This document shows, in pieces, positions 27,231 through 35,528 of a stretch of DNA of 64,000 nucleotides; positions within the stretch are counted from its first letter, which is position 1; each line of letters starts with the position of its first letter. The notes under the pieces were generated by a model, which was not told the origin of the DNA, ran no database searches, and saw only the letters and a program-made list of their open reading frames with translations. The position numbers and the translations under genes were made by a program. The stretch is from Syntrophus sp034006265 (GTDB taxonomy: Bacteria > Desulfobacterota > Syntrophia > Syntrophales > Syntrophaceae), in assembly GCA_034006265.1 (NCBI GenBank), contig JAVETB010000006.1, positions 3,120-67,119 on the forward strand. Reading direction: 5' to 3'.

Positions 27231-27579
27231 GGACTTCCCGCGTGGTAAGCTGAAGGGATAGTGATGTGTTAACATTTATTTAATATACAAAATAACCTTT
27301 TTATCGATTCATGTCAATTGTGCATCCTGCCGGATTCGTCTAGCAAATATTGAGCCTGAAGGAAGTTTTTTTACAGGGTGCCCGCAGGAGGGTTCATGTG
27401 ATGAGGTGCACCATTGAAAAAGAACCTCTTCGGGCAGCCGGGCATGATTTTTAATGTGGATCTATCGACAACTGAAAGCAGGAGGGGGACGGAACGGGGA
27501 ATCTTGGGTTGCTGCCGCGGAATACCTGAAACTCTATGGGGGCGCGTGCCGTTGGCCGGGCGGACTTTCTGTATCGGCT
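27231..27579. other. 349-bp region between the kinase and the dynamin-like gene
   Basis: The left 90 bp hold the kinase promoter. The remainder has short open frames on the plus strand that look non-coding. I see no terminator hairpin of note. Confidence 0.4.
27289..27317 (-). promoter_or_regulatory. sigma-70 promoter for the PAS-GAF kinase
   Basis: Reading the minus strand, TTGACA (27317-27312) and TATTTT (27294-27289) have a 17-bp spacer, ~60 bp before the ATG at 27230. Confidence 0.7.
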
Positions 27580-29262
27580 TTACAGCAGATCGGCAGCATC
27601 GCTGATGCGCCGCGCCTCCTCGATGAGAGAACCAATCCGTGATGCTTTTTCGTCGAGACGCGACAACGGCTCTTTCAGGTCATATTGAATTTCAAGGAAG
27701 AGCCGCTCGAACATGGAAGAGATTTCTCCGTCCAGGCGCTCCCGGAACTCGTTTCTCGATATCTTCATCTTTTCCGAGAATTCATTCATAAGCGCCGAAC
27801 GCTTCCAGAGCAGTGTTGCGGCGACCAGGCCGGTCCCTACAGCGGTCAGGATACCGCCGGTGATGTCAAAGGCGATGAGGTGCGTCGCCATGGCGATGAC
27901 AGCCCCAATGGCCGCAATCCCCCCGCCGGTCAGCGTGAGTTTGCCGAGTTCGGAGCCCTGCACGCCTTTTTCGGTGACGATGTCCGAGATGCGGAGATCC
28001 TGGAGCTGGTGCCGCAGACGTTCGAGGATCTCCATGCGGTCTGCCGCGGCGGGATATCCGGCCTTTTGTTGCCCTTCCCGCCGGTGCTCGATGGCCGTAG
28101 TCAGATCATCGAGCATGGTTTTCATTTCATCGGAGAGGTCCTTTGAAATGCGGGAGGACTCGGCCTCAATCTCTTTTTCAGCCGTTCGCTCGAACGTTTC
28201 ACGGATTTCGTTGATCCATGTATTTACATCCTTATCGCGGAGGAAGGGAATGGACCGCCGCAGGATCGTCCCGATCTCCAGGCCTTGCCGGAAATTCTCC
28301 TCAAGTCCGGAGGCAAGACGGTCATAGGAGCCGCCCAGACTGTCCACCACCAGCCGCCTGAGCGAAAGCGCCTTCTCCCGGCGCCCCTCCACCTTGGCCA
28401 GGAGGTCCTGGCAGAAGGCCTTGTCCTCTGCAATGGAGGCCTCCTCTTTGCGCAGTTTTGCAAGCAGGTCGCCGGCGATTTTCCGGACCGTGTCCCGCGA
28501 CACCTCCAGTTTCATGCTCCAGACCTCGCCGCTCTCCACGGTTTTGCGCAGATACTCCCGGAACTCCGCAAAACCGCTGTCCGATGCTCCCTCCATTTCC
28601 CGCTTTGCGGAGACCGTAAATAAGACGGGGTTCTGGACGTTGCGCTCGTGGGCGTACTGCCTCACCCGGTCCGAATTGATGGCCAACTCCTGCCTGGTGG
28701 CAAGATCCGCCTGCTGCAAAATGAAGACGGTCTTCCGGTGCCAGTCCTGCCGCACAAAAGAGAGAAGCTCCCATGCCGTTGCGGTGTGGGGATTCTTGGC
28801 CGGAAAAACGAAGACGACGAGATCGCTCTTGGGGATGTAGTTTTCCGTAATCGTCTGGTGATTGCGGAGGACGGAGTTCGTTCCGGGCGTATCGACGATG
28901 GTGATGTCCTTAAGAACCGCCTTGGGCAGACGCACCCTTTCCCAGAAATCCCCCAGAACCGTTTTTGAGTACTCTTCGCCATAGACCAGTTCCTGGATGA
29001 CCGCCGTGCAGGGATCCGGGGCAACCTCGCACACATTTTCTCCGAGAAGGGCGTTGATAAAGCTGCTCTTGCCCGACTTCACCTCGCCGACAATGACAAA
29101 GAGCGCTGCCGACTGCAGAAGCAAAAGACGCTCCCTCAGAATCGACGAGGACTCGCTTTCCGCGCATGCGTCGGCCAGCGACAGGCATCGCTGGAGAACA
29201 TCCCTCAGCCAGTCGTATTTCCTTTTCAGCTCCGGGCTGAGGACGCGCTGTTGTGACGCCAT
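27580..29262 (-). CDS. bacterial dynamin-like GTPase
   Basis: This 560-residue large GTPase is probably membrane-remodelling. G1 is FVIVGEVKSGKSSFINALLG at ~55-74, G2 the Thr in PDPCTAV, G3 IVDTPGTNS and G4-like LQQADLA. Long helical stalk segments follow. Around 430-480 a glycine-rich double hydrophobic hairpin (GGGIAAIGAVIAMATHLIAF and GGILTAVGTGLVAATLLW) is the likely membrane paddle, as in bacterial dynamin-like proteins. The C-terminal part is coiled coil. It heads a minus-strand group with an amphipathic coiled-coil protein and two metalloprotein genes, suggesting envelope maintenance. A fusion/fission role is inferred. Confidence 0.85.
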   Translation of the reverse strand: MASQQRVLSPELKRKYDWLRDVLQRCLSLADACAESESSSILRERLLLLQSAALFVIVGEVKSGKSSFINALLGENVCEVAPDPCTAVIQELVYGEEYSKTVLGDFWERVRLPKAVLKDITIVDTPGTNSVLRNHQTITENYIPKSDLVVFVFPAKNPHTATAWELLSFVRQDWHRKTVFILQQADLATRQELAINSDRVRQYAHERNVQNPVLFTVSAKREMEGASDSGFAEFREYLRKTVESGEVWSMKLEVSRDTVRKIAGDLLAKLRKEEASIAEDKAFCQDLLAKVEGRREKALSLRRLVVDSLGGSYDRLASGLEENFRQGLEIGTILRRSIPFLRDKDVNTWINEIRETFERTAEKEIEAESSRISKDLSDEMKTMLDDLTTAIEHRREGQQKAGYPAAADRMEILERLRHQLQDLRISDIVTEKGVQGSELGKLTLTGGGIAAIGAVIAMATHLIAFDITGGILTAVGTGLVAATLLWKRSALMNEFSEKMKISRNEFRERLDGEISSMFERLFLEIQYDLKEPLSRLDEKASRIGSLIEEARRISDAADLL

Positions 29263-29328
29263 AGATTTGTTCCTCTCTGTTCATGTGAGGGAAGCGTTCC
29301 TGCAAGTTTTAAAAATCGATACCTGGAG

Positions 29329-29685
29329 CTAACTCTTTTTTTCATCCTTGTCCGACATTCCCAGTTTCTCACGTGCCTGGCCTACGGCCTTCTCCGCTTC
29401 ATCCTTGACTTCGCCCAATTTGGCCTTGGTCTGGTCCGCCATCTTCCCCAGCCTGTCCGCTGCCTCATCAAAGGTGTCCTCAGCTTTTTCCGCCAGTTCC
29501 TTGGCCTTTGCCTCCGCCTGTTCGGCCAGTTTTTTGGCCTTGTCCGTCAGGCCTTCCAAGGCATCGGGGATGTTGTCATGGTTCTGGTCCAGATTTTCAC
29601 GGGCCTCCTTGATCTTTGCCCCGGCCTTTTCCTTCAGGTCCTCAGCCGCATCCTTGACCTGATCAACAATTTTTTTGAAGTCCAT
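29329..29685 (-). CDS. apolipoprotein/LEA-like coiled-coil protein
   Basis: This 118-residue, Lys/Glu/Ala-rich soluble protein consists almost wholly of 11-mer-like amphipathic helix repeats, for example DKAKKLAEQAEAKAKELAEK and ADRLGKMADQTKAKLGEVKD. A short break NLDQNHDNIPDALEG looks Ca-binding-like. It resembles LEA group 3 and apolipoprotein A-type stress proteins that coat membranes or other proteins. ATG 29685 is preceded by GGAAGGAGG and preferred to a TTG upstream. It lies 66 bp upstream of the dynamin-like gene on the same strand, so it may be co-transcribed; a joint role at membranes is inference. Confidence 0.7.
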   Translation of the reverse strand: MDFKKIVDQVKDAAEDLKEKAGAKIKEARENLDQNHDNIPDALEGLTDKAKKLAEQAEAKAKELAEKAEDTFDEAADRLGKMADQTKAKLGEVKDEAEKAVGQAREKLGMSDKDEKKS

Positions 29686-29791
29686 TTTTTTCCTCCTTCC
29701 TGCCAAAAGAAACGTTCCGTTTAAGAGCCACCCGCCCCTTGAAGAGGGGAGATTGCTTTTTCAAATAGCCTTCTTGAGACTCTCAGATGGG

Positions 29792-30229
29792 TTAAGCTCT
29801 CTGCCCCTGTGGCGCATCCGTGGGGTCCGAAAGACGAAAGGCCTCCTGCTCAAACCTGTTGTCCCGGTATGGATCCCGGCCACGAAGCAGAGCCGCAGCG
29901 CTCGACAGGAGATAAAGAGGGGGGAAAAAAGGCCCCCAGCGTTCGTATTGCCGAATATGGACATGCTCGTGATCGCGGCAACTCCGCAGACTGTCGCGGT
30001 CCGGGCTGAAAATGACGTGGCCGATGGTCAACGCGGCAATGGAAAATCGAAAGCGGCGTGAGGACAACAGGGCAGGCAGCAGCCCCCCCTGCGCCTCGAT
30101 GGCGCCGGTCGCAAAAGAGACGCCCCCCCCGGAGAGAAGAACAAAGGGGAGCAGAATCATGCCGATGCACGATACCGGGAGAACCCAGCAGTATTTGAAA
30201 AACGAGACCATGATTTTTATGGGATTCAT
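29792..30229 (-). CDS. small membrane protein with HEHVHxRQ motif
   Basis: This 145-residue protein has an N-terminal transmembrane segment (YCWVLPVSCIGMILLPFVLL), possibly a second weak hydrophobic stretch, and a His cluster in RDHEHVHIRQYERWGPFF. That is followed by PLYLLSS and RGRDPYRDNRFEQEAFR. HEHVH plus a downstream conserved Glu (FEQEAF) looks like a zinc-binding, metallopeptidase-like site, though the strict HExxH order holds only as HEHVH. I know similar unnamed proteins but no function. It sits in tandem with a zinc metallopeptidase gene 39 bp upstream. Confidence 0.6.
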   Translation of the reverse strand: MNPIKIMVSFFKYCWVLPVSCIGMILLPFVLLSGGGVSFATGAIEAQGGLLPALLSSRRFRFSIAALTIGHVIFSPDRDSLRSCRDHEHVHIRQYERWGPFFPPLYLLSSAAALLRGRDPYRDNRFEQEAFRLSDPTDAPQGQRA

Positions 30230-30268
30230 CTTTTCCGCACCTTTTCCTTTGTAACGCGCGCCGAAGTC

Positions 30269-31132
30269 CTACAACGGGTCGGCGCTGAAGGTGTTGCAGC
30301 TTTGGAACGTTCCGTTTTCGAGTCCGGTCTTGAACCAGCGCACCCGCTGGGCGGAACTCCCATGTGTAAAAGAGTCCGGAACAACGTAGCCCCGCGAACT
30401 TTTCTGAATCCTGTCGTCGCCGATCGCACTGGCGGCATTGAGCCCTTCTTCAATGTCTCCGGCTTCAAGGATCCTGCGGCTCTTTTCCGTCTGATGAGCC
30501 CAGACGCCTGCGAGGCAGTCCGCCTGCAATTCCACCATGACAGACAATCTGTTCCTCTCCGAAGCGTTCAGTTGCGGCTGCAGTCTGTTCACCTTCTCCG
30601 TAATGCCCAGCAGCGTCTGCACATGGTGGCCCACCTCATGGGCAATGACATACGCTTCGGCAAAATCACCGGAAACGCCAAAACGTGTCCTCAGCTCTTC
30701 AAAAAAAGTCAGATCGAGATAAACCTTCCGGTCTGCCGGGCAGTAGAAGGGACCGACGGCGGAACCCGCCATCCCGCATGCCGATTCAACGGAACCTGAA
30801 AAAAGGACCAGCCTCGGTTCCTGGTAGGTGCGCCCCATTTTCTGAAATTCGTTTCTCCAGACATCTTCGGTTTCCGCGAGCACAACAGCAACAAAGTTGC
30901 GCATGTCGTCATTCTCCGCCGTCCGGCTGCTCTGCGGTAGGGAGACGGACGAAGGCTGCTGCTGTGAAACGTTCTGCAGGACAGCGGACGGGTCAATGCC
31001 GAACAACATGCTGATCACAAAAATCGCCAGTATACCCAGACCGCTCAGGCCGCCCACTTTGGCGCCGCGCGGAAGGGACATGCCTCGACGGTCTTCAACG
31101 TTGTCACTTTGTCTTTCACCCCTCCAGCGCAT
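30269..31132 (-). CDS. neutral zinc metallopeptidase, YpfJ family
   Basis: This 287-residue protein has one N-terminal transmembrane helix (LSGLGILAIFVISMLFGI at ~29-46) and a periplasmic zinc metallopeptidase domain. YVIAHEVGHHVQTLLG holds the HExxH active site. ACGMAGSAVGPFYCPADRKVYLDLTFF and VELQADCLAGVWAH (third ligand Glu/Asp region) are diagnostic of the YpfJ/putative neutral zinc metallopeptidase family. The substrate is unknown. A GGGGGAGATGAG site precedes the ATG, and a good promoter lies ~170 bp upstream. It leads the short minus-strand group ending with the dynamin-like gene. Confidence 0.88.
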   Translation of the reverse strand: MRWRGERQSDNVEDRRGMSLPRGAKVGGLSGLGILAIFVISMLFGIDPSAVLQNVSQQQPSSVSLPQSSRTAENDDMRNFVAVVLAETEDVWRNEFQKMGRTYQEPRLVLFSGSVESACGMAGSAVGPFYCPADRKVYLDLTFFEELRTRFGVSGDFAEAYVIAHEVGHHVQTLLGITEKVNRLQPQLNASERNRLSVMVELQADCLAGVWAHQTEKSRRILEAGDIEEGLNAASAIGDDRIQKSSRGYVVPDSFTHGSSAQRVRWFKTGLENGTFQSCNTFSADPL

Positions 31133-31594
31133 CTCATCTCCCCCTTGAATTCACTGCCGGGCTTCCCGGAACGGCTCAGACGCCGGGAACGGTCCCGTCC
31201 TGCATCTGTCCGTACCGGCGAAGATGCCTCAGCTCCCGGTCCGGCCGCTCCGTGATCCAAAGTATACTATAAGTTAAATGAATCAGGTAGTTAGCACGCC
31301 TTTCATCATACTCTTGATTCTTGTGATGTCAAGGAAATTTCCCCGGATGGGTGTCTTCGCGAACGTCCCGGTTGTCCAGCGGAAAATTCCGTGTCAGCAG
31401 TCATGCCTGCCCGCCCCATCCATATTCGGTGCAGGGGCCATATGAAGCCGCTCTTCCGGCCCGGGCAAAAGGGGGCCGTCATTCCTGTCCTATGTGGCAC
31501 GGGAGAACATCGCTGAGTTGAATCTCCGTGGTAAAGGCCTTTCCTCGCTTTTCAAGGGGAGAACCGGGGGCATGCCCCGCCGATGAGAACCGAC
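31133..31594. other. 462-bp intergenic region
   Basis: This holds the metallopeptidase promoter (31305-31332) and an A/T-rich leader. Short open frames here look non-coding. No RNA gene was recognised. Confidence 0.4.
31305..31332 (-). promoter_or_regulatory. sigma-70 promoter for the YpfJ-family gene
   Basis: Minus-strand TTGACA (31332-31327) and TATGAT (31310-31305) have a 16-bp spacer. A second -10-like TATACT lies further downstream near 31262. Confidence 0.6.
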
Positions 31595-32935
31595 TTATTC
31601 ACGATGGCCCTTTTTTATTCTCATCGCAATCCCGTTGACCTCCTTCATGATGGCATCCAGGTCCAGGTGACAGAGCTCCCGGTTTTCCATCACAACGTTG
31701 CCGTTGATGATGGAGGTGAGGACATCCGCGCCGGTTGCGGCATAGACGAGGTGGGAAAAAGGGTCGTACATCGGTGTCAGATGCGGCTGATTCAAATCAA
31801 GAATAATGAGGTCCGCAGCCTTGCCGGCCTCGATGGAACCGATCCGCTCCTCCAGTCCCAGGGCGGTGGCGCCGTTGAGGGTGGCCATCTGGACCACCTG
31901 CTGGGCTTTCATGACGGTCGGGTCCAGGGTGGCGATCTTGTGAATCTTGGCCGCGGTGTCCATTTCCCGGAAGAGGTCCAGGTCGTTGTTGCTGGCGGAG
32001 CCGTCCGTGCCGAGAGAGACGAGGATCCCGCGGGCCTGCATTGCCGGGATGGGGGCGATTCCGGAGGCCAGCTTCATGTTGCTCTGGGGGGCGTGAGAAA
32101 CCCGGACGCCGCATTCGGCGAGAACTTCCATCTCCTCCTCATCGAGCCACGTGCAGTGGACGGCGAGGGTCGCGGAATCGAGGACACCCAGGTCGCGGAG
32201 AAAAAGCGTCGGCCTTCTACCGTAGCGCTCATGAATCAGGGAAATCTCCTCGCGGGTTTCGGACAGGTGGAGCATATAGAGAAGATTTTCCCGGGAGGCC
32301 GCCTCCTTGATCCGGAGAAGGGTCTCCGGAGAGCAGCTGTAGGGGGAGTGGCAGAAGAGGGCGGGCTGGATCAGGGGCGAGGCGCCCTTCCAGGAGGCGA
32401 TCAGCCGTTCCACGGTGTCCAGCTGCCGGGAGGGATCGGGGGTATCCGGTGTGGGAAAATCGATGAATCCCTGGGAGACAACGGCCCGCATGCCCGCGTC
32501 CATGGCCGCCCGGGCGACGGAATCCACGAAAAAGTAGCTGTCGCAGAAGGTCGTTGTACCGGACAGGATCATTTCCGCCATGGCCAGAAGCGATCCGGCG
32601 TACACCATCTGCGGACTGACATGCTGCGCTTCCGCGGGAAAGATGTGCTCGTTAAGCCAGGTCATCAGGGGGAGGTCGTCCGCCATGCCGCGGAAGCAGG
32701 TCATGGCCAGGTGCGTATGGGTATTGATCAGTCCGGGCATAATCAGGGTATCGGGTCTGTCCAGGACTTTTTTTGCGCGATAGGCCCCTTCCTGGAAGTC
32801 CTTTCTCGGCATGACGAAAACGATTTTTCCATCCCGGATGCCCAGGACGGGATGTTCGACGACGGCCTGCTGACTCGACATCGTTAAGAGGAGACTGCCG
32901 AAGACCAGCAGGTCCAGTTCGGTTTTTATCATCAA
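31595..32935 (-). CDS. 5-methylthioadenosine/S-adenosylhomocysteine deaminase-like amidohydrolase
   Basis: This 446-residue cytoplasmic metal-dependent hydrolase is of the MtaD/TrzF-type amidohydrolase family. Metal ligands are visible in LIMPGLINTHTHLAMTCFRG (HxH), MLHLSETREE (His and nearby Glu), LAVHCTWLDEEE (His) and VSLGTDGSASNNDLD (Asp). This set matches MTA/SAH deaminases, which deaminate adenosine moieties to inosyl products. Related chlorohydrolases cannot be excluded. It is 446 residues against a usual ~430. Start ATG 32935 (or the adjacent ATG 32932). It is monocistronic on the minus strand. Confidence 0.8.
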   Translation of the reverse strand: MMIKTELDLLVFGSLLLTMSSQQAVVEHPVLGIRDGKIVFVMPRKDFQEGAYRAKKVLDRPDTLIMPGLINTHTHLAMTCFRGMADDLPLMTWLNEHIFPAEAQHVSPQMVYAGSLLAMAEMILSGTTTFCDSYFFVDSVARAAMDAGMRAVVSQGFIDFPTPDTPDPSRQLDTVERLIASWKGASPLIQPALFCHSPYSCSPETLLRIKEAASRENLLYMLHLSETREEISLIHERYGRRPTLFLRDLGVLDSATLAVHCTWLDEEEMEVLAECGVRVSHAPQSNMKLASGIAPIPAMQARGILVSLGTDGSASNNDLDLFREMDTAAKIHKIATLDPTVMKAQQVVQMATLNGATALGLEERIGSIEAGKAADLIILDLNQPHLTPMYDPFSHLVYAATGADVLTSIINGNVVMENRELCHLDLDAIMKEVNGIAMRIKKGHRE

Positions 32936-33074
32936 CGACCTCTGGAGAAAAGGTGCGAAACCTCTTCCGGTTGGAATGGGTGGCAGGAATTTAGCACGGA
33001 GAGGAGTGTTCCTTCAATGGGATAATGGTCCGGGAAATATACAGGCGAAACAGGGGGATTTGTCGGCCCACGCA

Positions 33075-33110
33075 AAAAGACTGAAGGGGAGCTTTGTGCT
33101 CCCCTTCAGT
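33075..33110 (-). terminator. intrinsic terminator of the putative small RNA
   Basis: A 13-bp perfect stem (33110-33098 with 33092-33080, 5-nt loop) is followed on the minus strand by CTTTTTG. It is a textbook terminator for a minus-strand transcript starting right of it, where no protein gene exists. Confidence 0.85.
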
Positions 33111-33202
33111 CCAGGAGGATAAGACGATTTTTGGATGGCTTGCTCAGTTATGGAACCCGGCTCCTTCTGCCCGTTTGAATTCGCCGGATTTTCGTCTTTT
33201 GT
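33075..33202 (-). ncRNA. putative sigma-54-dependent small RNA
   Basis: The minus-strand interval between a sigma-54 promoter and an intrinsic terminator has no ATG- or GTG-led reading frame and folds well. AAGACGA (33198-33192) pairs with TCGTCTT (33128-33122) to enclose a CCGGC/GCCGG hairpin (33187-33183 with 33162-33158). A single-stranded UAUCCUCCUGG (about 33121-33111), complementary to Shine-Dalgarno sequences, precedes the terminator. Length is ~125 nt. The promoter, fold and terminator are seen; that it is a regulatory RNA pairing with ribosome sites is inferred. It does not match any riboswitch or 6S pattern I know. Confidence 0.5.
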
Positions 33203-33212
33203 CGTTAAAGAA

Positions 33213-33228
33213 AGCATCGATTGTGCCA
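33213..33228 (-). promoter_or_regulatory. sigma-54 promoter
   Basis: On the minus strand TGGCAC (33228-33223) and ATGCT (33217-33213) place GG and GC ten bases apart, the -24/-12 geometry of RpoN promoters (consensus TGGCAC-N5-TTGCW, one mismatch). The predicted start is near 33202. Confidence 0.6.
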
Positions 33229-33402
33229 GTTGTGTGATAATCATGTAACATATTGAAAAGACAAATATCTATATTCGTTTGGTTCAGGGACGGATATACG
33301 GAAGCTCTTTTCCAGAGGCAAGAAATGTCGACGGATCAGATCAGCTTTTTTTATAAAATATGAAAAAACAAGAAGATACCACGCTGTCCCGTTATGTCGC
33401 CC

Positions 33403-33420
33403 TTCGACAATATTGTCGAA
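33403..33420. promoter_or_regulatory. 18-bp perfect palindrome, possible enhancer-binding site
   Basis: TTCGACAATATTGTCGAA is fully symmetric. Extra TGTCG half-sites occur at 33395-33399 and 33326-33330. It lies ~200 bp upstream of the predicted sigma-54 start, a usual distance for NtrC-family activator sites, and in front of an NtrC-type pair. Confidence 0.5.
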
Positions 33421-33621
33421 AACGGTCCATCGGTGTTCCGGGCGAACTTCGCCGGTTCTCCGCTGCCTCGAGCCTCCTGCCGCCTCTCGAGCTTTTAACC
33501 GAAGGGTGCCTTGCAAGGCCGACAACACCGTGCTGATTCCCCCTTCGCTTTCCGGCTGCCCACGGCTTTCTGTGATCCTCGTGGTCCATTCCCCTCCCTT
33601 GGGGACCCCGATTTTAAGGGG

Positions 33622-33649
33622 TTGACTTTTTGATGGATCACCCTAAGAT
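33622..33649 (+). promoter_or_regulatory. sigma-70 promoter for the two-component operon
   Basis: TTGACT (33622-33627) and TAAGAT (33644-33649) have a 16-bp spacer, ~70 bp before the kinase ATG at 33718. Confidence 0.55.
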
Positions 33650-33717
33650 GTCGATCGGAGCAGAGTTGAAATACCGGAAGTCTGACCTCTTCAAGGACCG
33701 TCAGCGGGAAACATGAC

Positions 33718-35508
33718 ATGAAGCATGAGGAAAAAGTGATCTGGCAGGATTCCGTGTCCGGCCATGAGCGTTCGTTTCTGCAGCCTATTTCCGTGGCGAT
33801 CGCCTGCGTCGTTTTTATCGCCCTGTTCCTGTTCATGGGCATTATGGACCTCCGGCGAAGCGACCGCTCACTCACCGGTCTCATGGAAAACCAGGGCCTG
33901 GCTACGATAAGCGTTGTGCGCAAGATGGCGGAGGACAACCTGAAAAACCTGATTCAGGCCGCGCAGCATGAAAATGCACCCACCTTTACCCCTCTTCGGG
34001 AAGAATCTTTCTCTCCGGAAAACTGGCTGACCTCCGCCCTGGCCGTCATCGGTCGGGATGTGGATGAGAAGTGGCAGACGAATCAAATCAGCAACGAATA
34101 TCTCCAGGCCATTGCAGCACGGGAGAATCTCTGGCTGATTGCGGTCATCGACAAGGCGGGGAACATCGTTTTTTCAGGCCGGCACGTCCAATCCCCTGTC
34201 AGCGGGAACGGCGAAAAGGATCGTTTTCCTGCCGTATCCAGCGGCGCCAATCTGATCTCTTCCCTGCAGCAGCAGAACATCAATTTTGTGGCCCTTCGGC
34301 GGGCGGATGACAGCGGCACGGTGGTGATCGCCCTGAAGAAGGACGCTATCCGCTACTGGGCACTGAGGGTTTCTGTTGAGAAGGCCATGGAAAAGCTCGG
34401 AGAGGGGCGTGAACTTTTCTATCTCGTGATCAGGGATCATGATGGAAAACTGCTTGGCCAGGCAGGAAAGCTTCCGGCTGCCTCGAAGAATCTGGACGCC
34501 GCCTTCCACAGCATCTCCTCAGGTCGGAAAAACTTGGAAACACGAAAGATGACCTTTGGAAAGCAGCCGATTCTCGATATTACCGCGCCCTTTCAGCTCA
34601 GCGACCGGGTGGGTGGCGTAGCCCGGATCGGCCTGAAAAGGGAAAGCGCCGAAAAAATCCTGTCAGAAAACCGCCGAAGCATGTTTCTTTCCCTGTTCTT
34701 TACGCTTGTCGTTGCGATCCTCGCCATGTGGCTGCTCTATCAGAACCAGAATCGCCACCTGTCCGGGATTATCGAAATGGAGCGGCGCCTGGAAAAGGCG
34801 GAGCGGCTGTCCTCCCTCGGCCAGCTGGCTGCCGGAGTGGCCCATGAAATCCGCAACCCCCTCAACGCCATCAGCATGGCCAGCCAGCGGCTCAAACGGG
34901 AATTCATGCCGGCGGATCCGGAGAAGGCGGCTGAGTTCCAGAATATGGCGGGTGTCATCCGGGATGAAATTCGGCGCTTGAACGGGATTATCGAAGAGTT
35001 TCTCACCTTTTCCAAGAGCCGCCGGCTTGAAATGCGCGATTACTCCATTACCGAGATTCTCCGGAAGATGACGGACCTGATCCGGGAGGAGGCCGCCTCT
35101 CGGGGAATTGTTCTGAAAACGGCTTGGAGCGACGAGCCTGAGATCATTCCCATGGATGTGGACAAGCTCCAGCAGGCGCTGTTCAACCTCGTGAAGAACG
35201 CCATGGAGTCCATCTCCGGAGAAGGGTCCATCGAGATATCCCTCCATGCCGGTGGCCGCAATTCCCGGGTTATCCGCATCTCCGATACGGGTTGCGGAAT
35301 GACGGCGGAAGAGGTGGAAAAAATCTTCAACCCGGAATATACGACCAAGCAGAAGGGGCTGGGGCTCGGCCTGTCCCTTGCGCACGAGATCATCCGTGGG
35401 CATGGCGGGGAGATCCGTGTCCTGAGCCGGGAAAAGGAAGGGACGACCTTTGAAGTGATTCTCCCGTCGGAAAGAACGACGGAGAATCCGTCACATGCCA
35501 GGACATAG
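33718..35508 (+). CDS. membrane sensor histidine kinase (NtrB/ZraS type)
   Basis: This 596-residue kinase has two transmembrane helices, at ~21-43 (ISVAIACVVFIALFLFMGI) and ~322-341 (MFLSLFFTLVVAILAMWLLY). They flank a ~280-residue periplasmic sensor region with PAS/dCACHE-like features (ENLWLIAVIDKAGNIVFSGR). The cytoplasmic part carries acceptor His376 in GVAHEIRNPLNAIS, an N-box NLVKNAMESI, G1 DTGCGMT and G2 GLGLGLSLAHEI. This is the group that partners sigma-54 regulators. The next gene, 20 bp on, encodes such a regulator. The ligand is unknown. Confidence 0.9.
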   Translation: MKHEEKVIWQDSVSGHERSFLQPISVAIACVVFIALFLFMGIMDLRRSDRSLTGLMENQGLATISVVRKMAEDNLKNLIQAAQHENAPTFTPLREESFSPENWLTSALAVIGRDVDEKWQTNQISNEYLQAIAARENLWLIAVIDKAGNIVFSGRHVQSPVSGNGEKDRFPAVSSGANLISSLQQQNINFVALRRADDSGTVVIALKKDAIRYWALRVSVEKAMEKLGEGRELFYLVIRDHDGKLLGQAGKLPAASKNLDAAFHSISSGRKNLETRKMTFGKQPILDITAPFQLSDRVGGVARIGLKRESAEKILSENRRSMFLSLFFTLVVAILAMWLLYQNQNRHLSGIIEMERRLEKAERLSSLGQLAAGVAHEIRNPLNAISMASQRLKREFMPADPEKAAEFQNMAGVIRDEIRRLNGIIEEFLTFSKSRRLEMRDYSITEILRKMTDLIREEAASRGIVLKTAWSDEPEIIPMDVDKLQQALFNLVKNAMESISGEGSIEISLHAGGRNSRVIRISDTGCGMTAEEVEKIFNPEYTTKQKGLGLGLSLAHEIIRGHGGEIRVLSREKEGTTFEVILPSERTTENPSHART

Positions 35509-35528
35509 AACGGGCGGTATCGGTTGCC

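Larger units (their letters stand above)
32936..33717. other. 782-bp control region between deaminase-like and kinase genes
   Basis: No protein gene is supported. The region holds, from left to right, the putative small RNA and terminator (-), the sigma-54 promoter (-), an A/T-rich stretch (33330-33370), the palindrome, and the kinase promoter (+). Short minus-strand frames at 33014-33244 and 33241-33528 run across the terminator or lack ribosome sites. A 58-codon plus frame from 33360 is also unconvincing. Confidence 0.5.

Noticed and set aside
33110..33202. Possible c-di-GMP (GEMM) riboswitch in the small RNA
   Set aside because: The CAAACC and GACGCAAAGCC-type core elements are absent and no gene follows in the right orientation.
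33014..33244. 76-codon minus frame over the small RNA
   Set aside because: Its start lies upstream of the predicted sigma-54 start site and the frame runs through the terminator hairpin, so the transcript could not encode it.
33241..33528. Minus-strand 95-codon frame upstream of the sigma-54 promoter
   Set aside because: No ribosome site, no recognisable motif, and it crosses the palindrome and A/T-rich control DNA.
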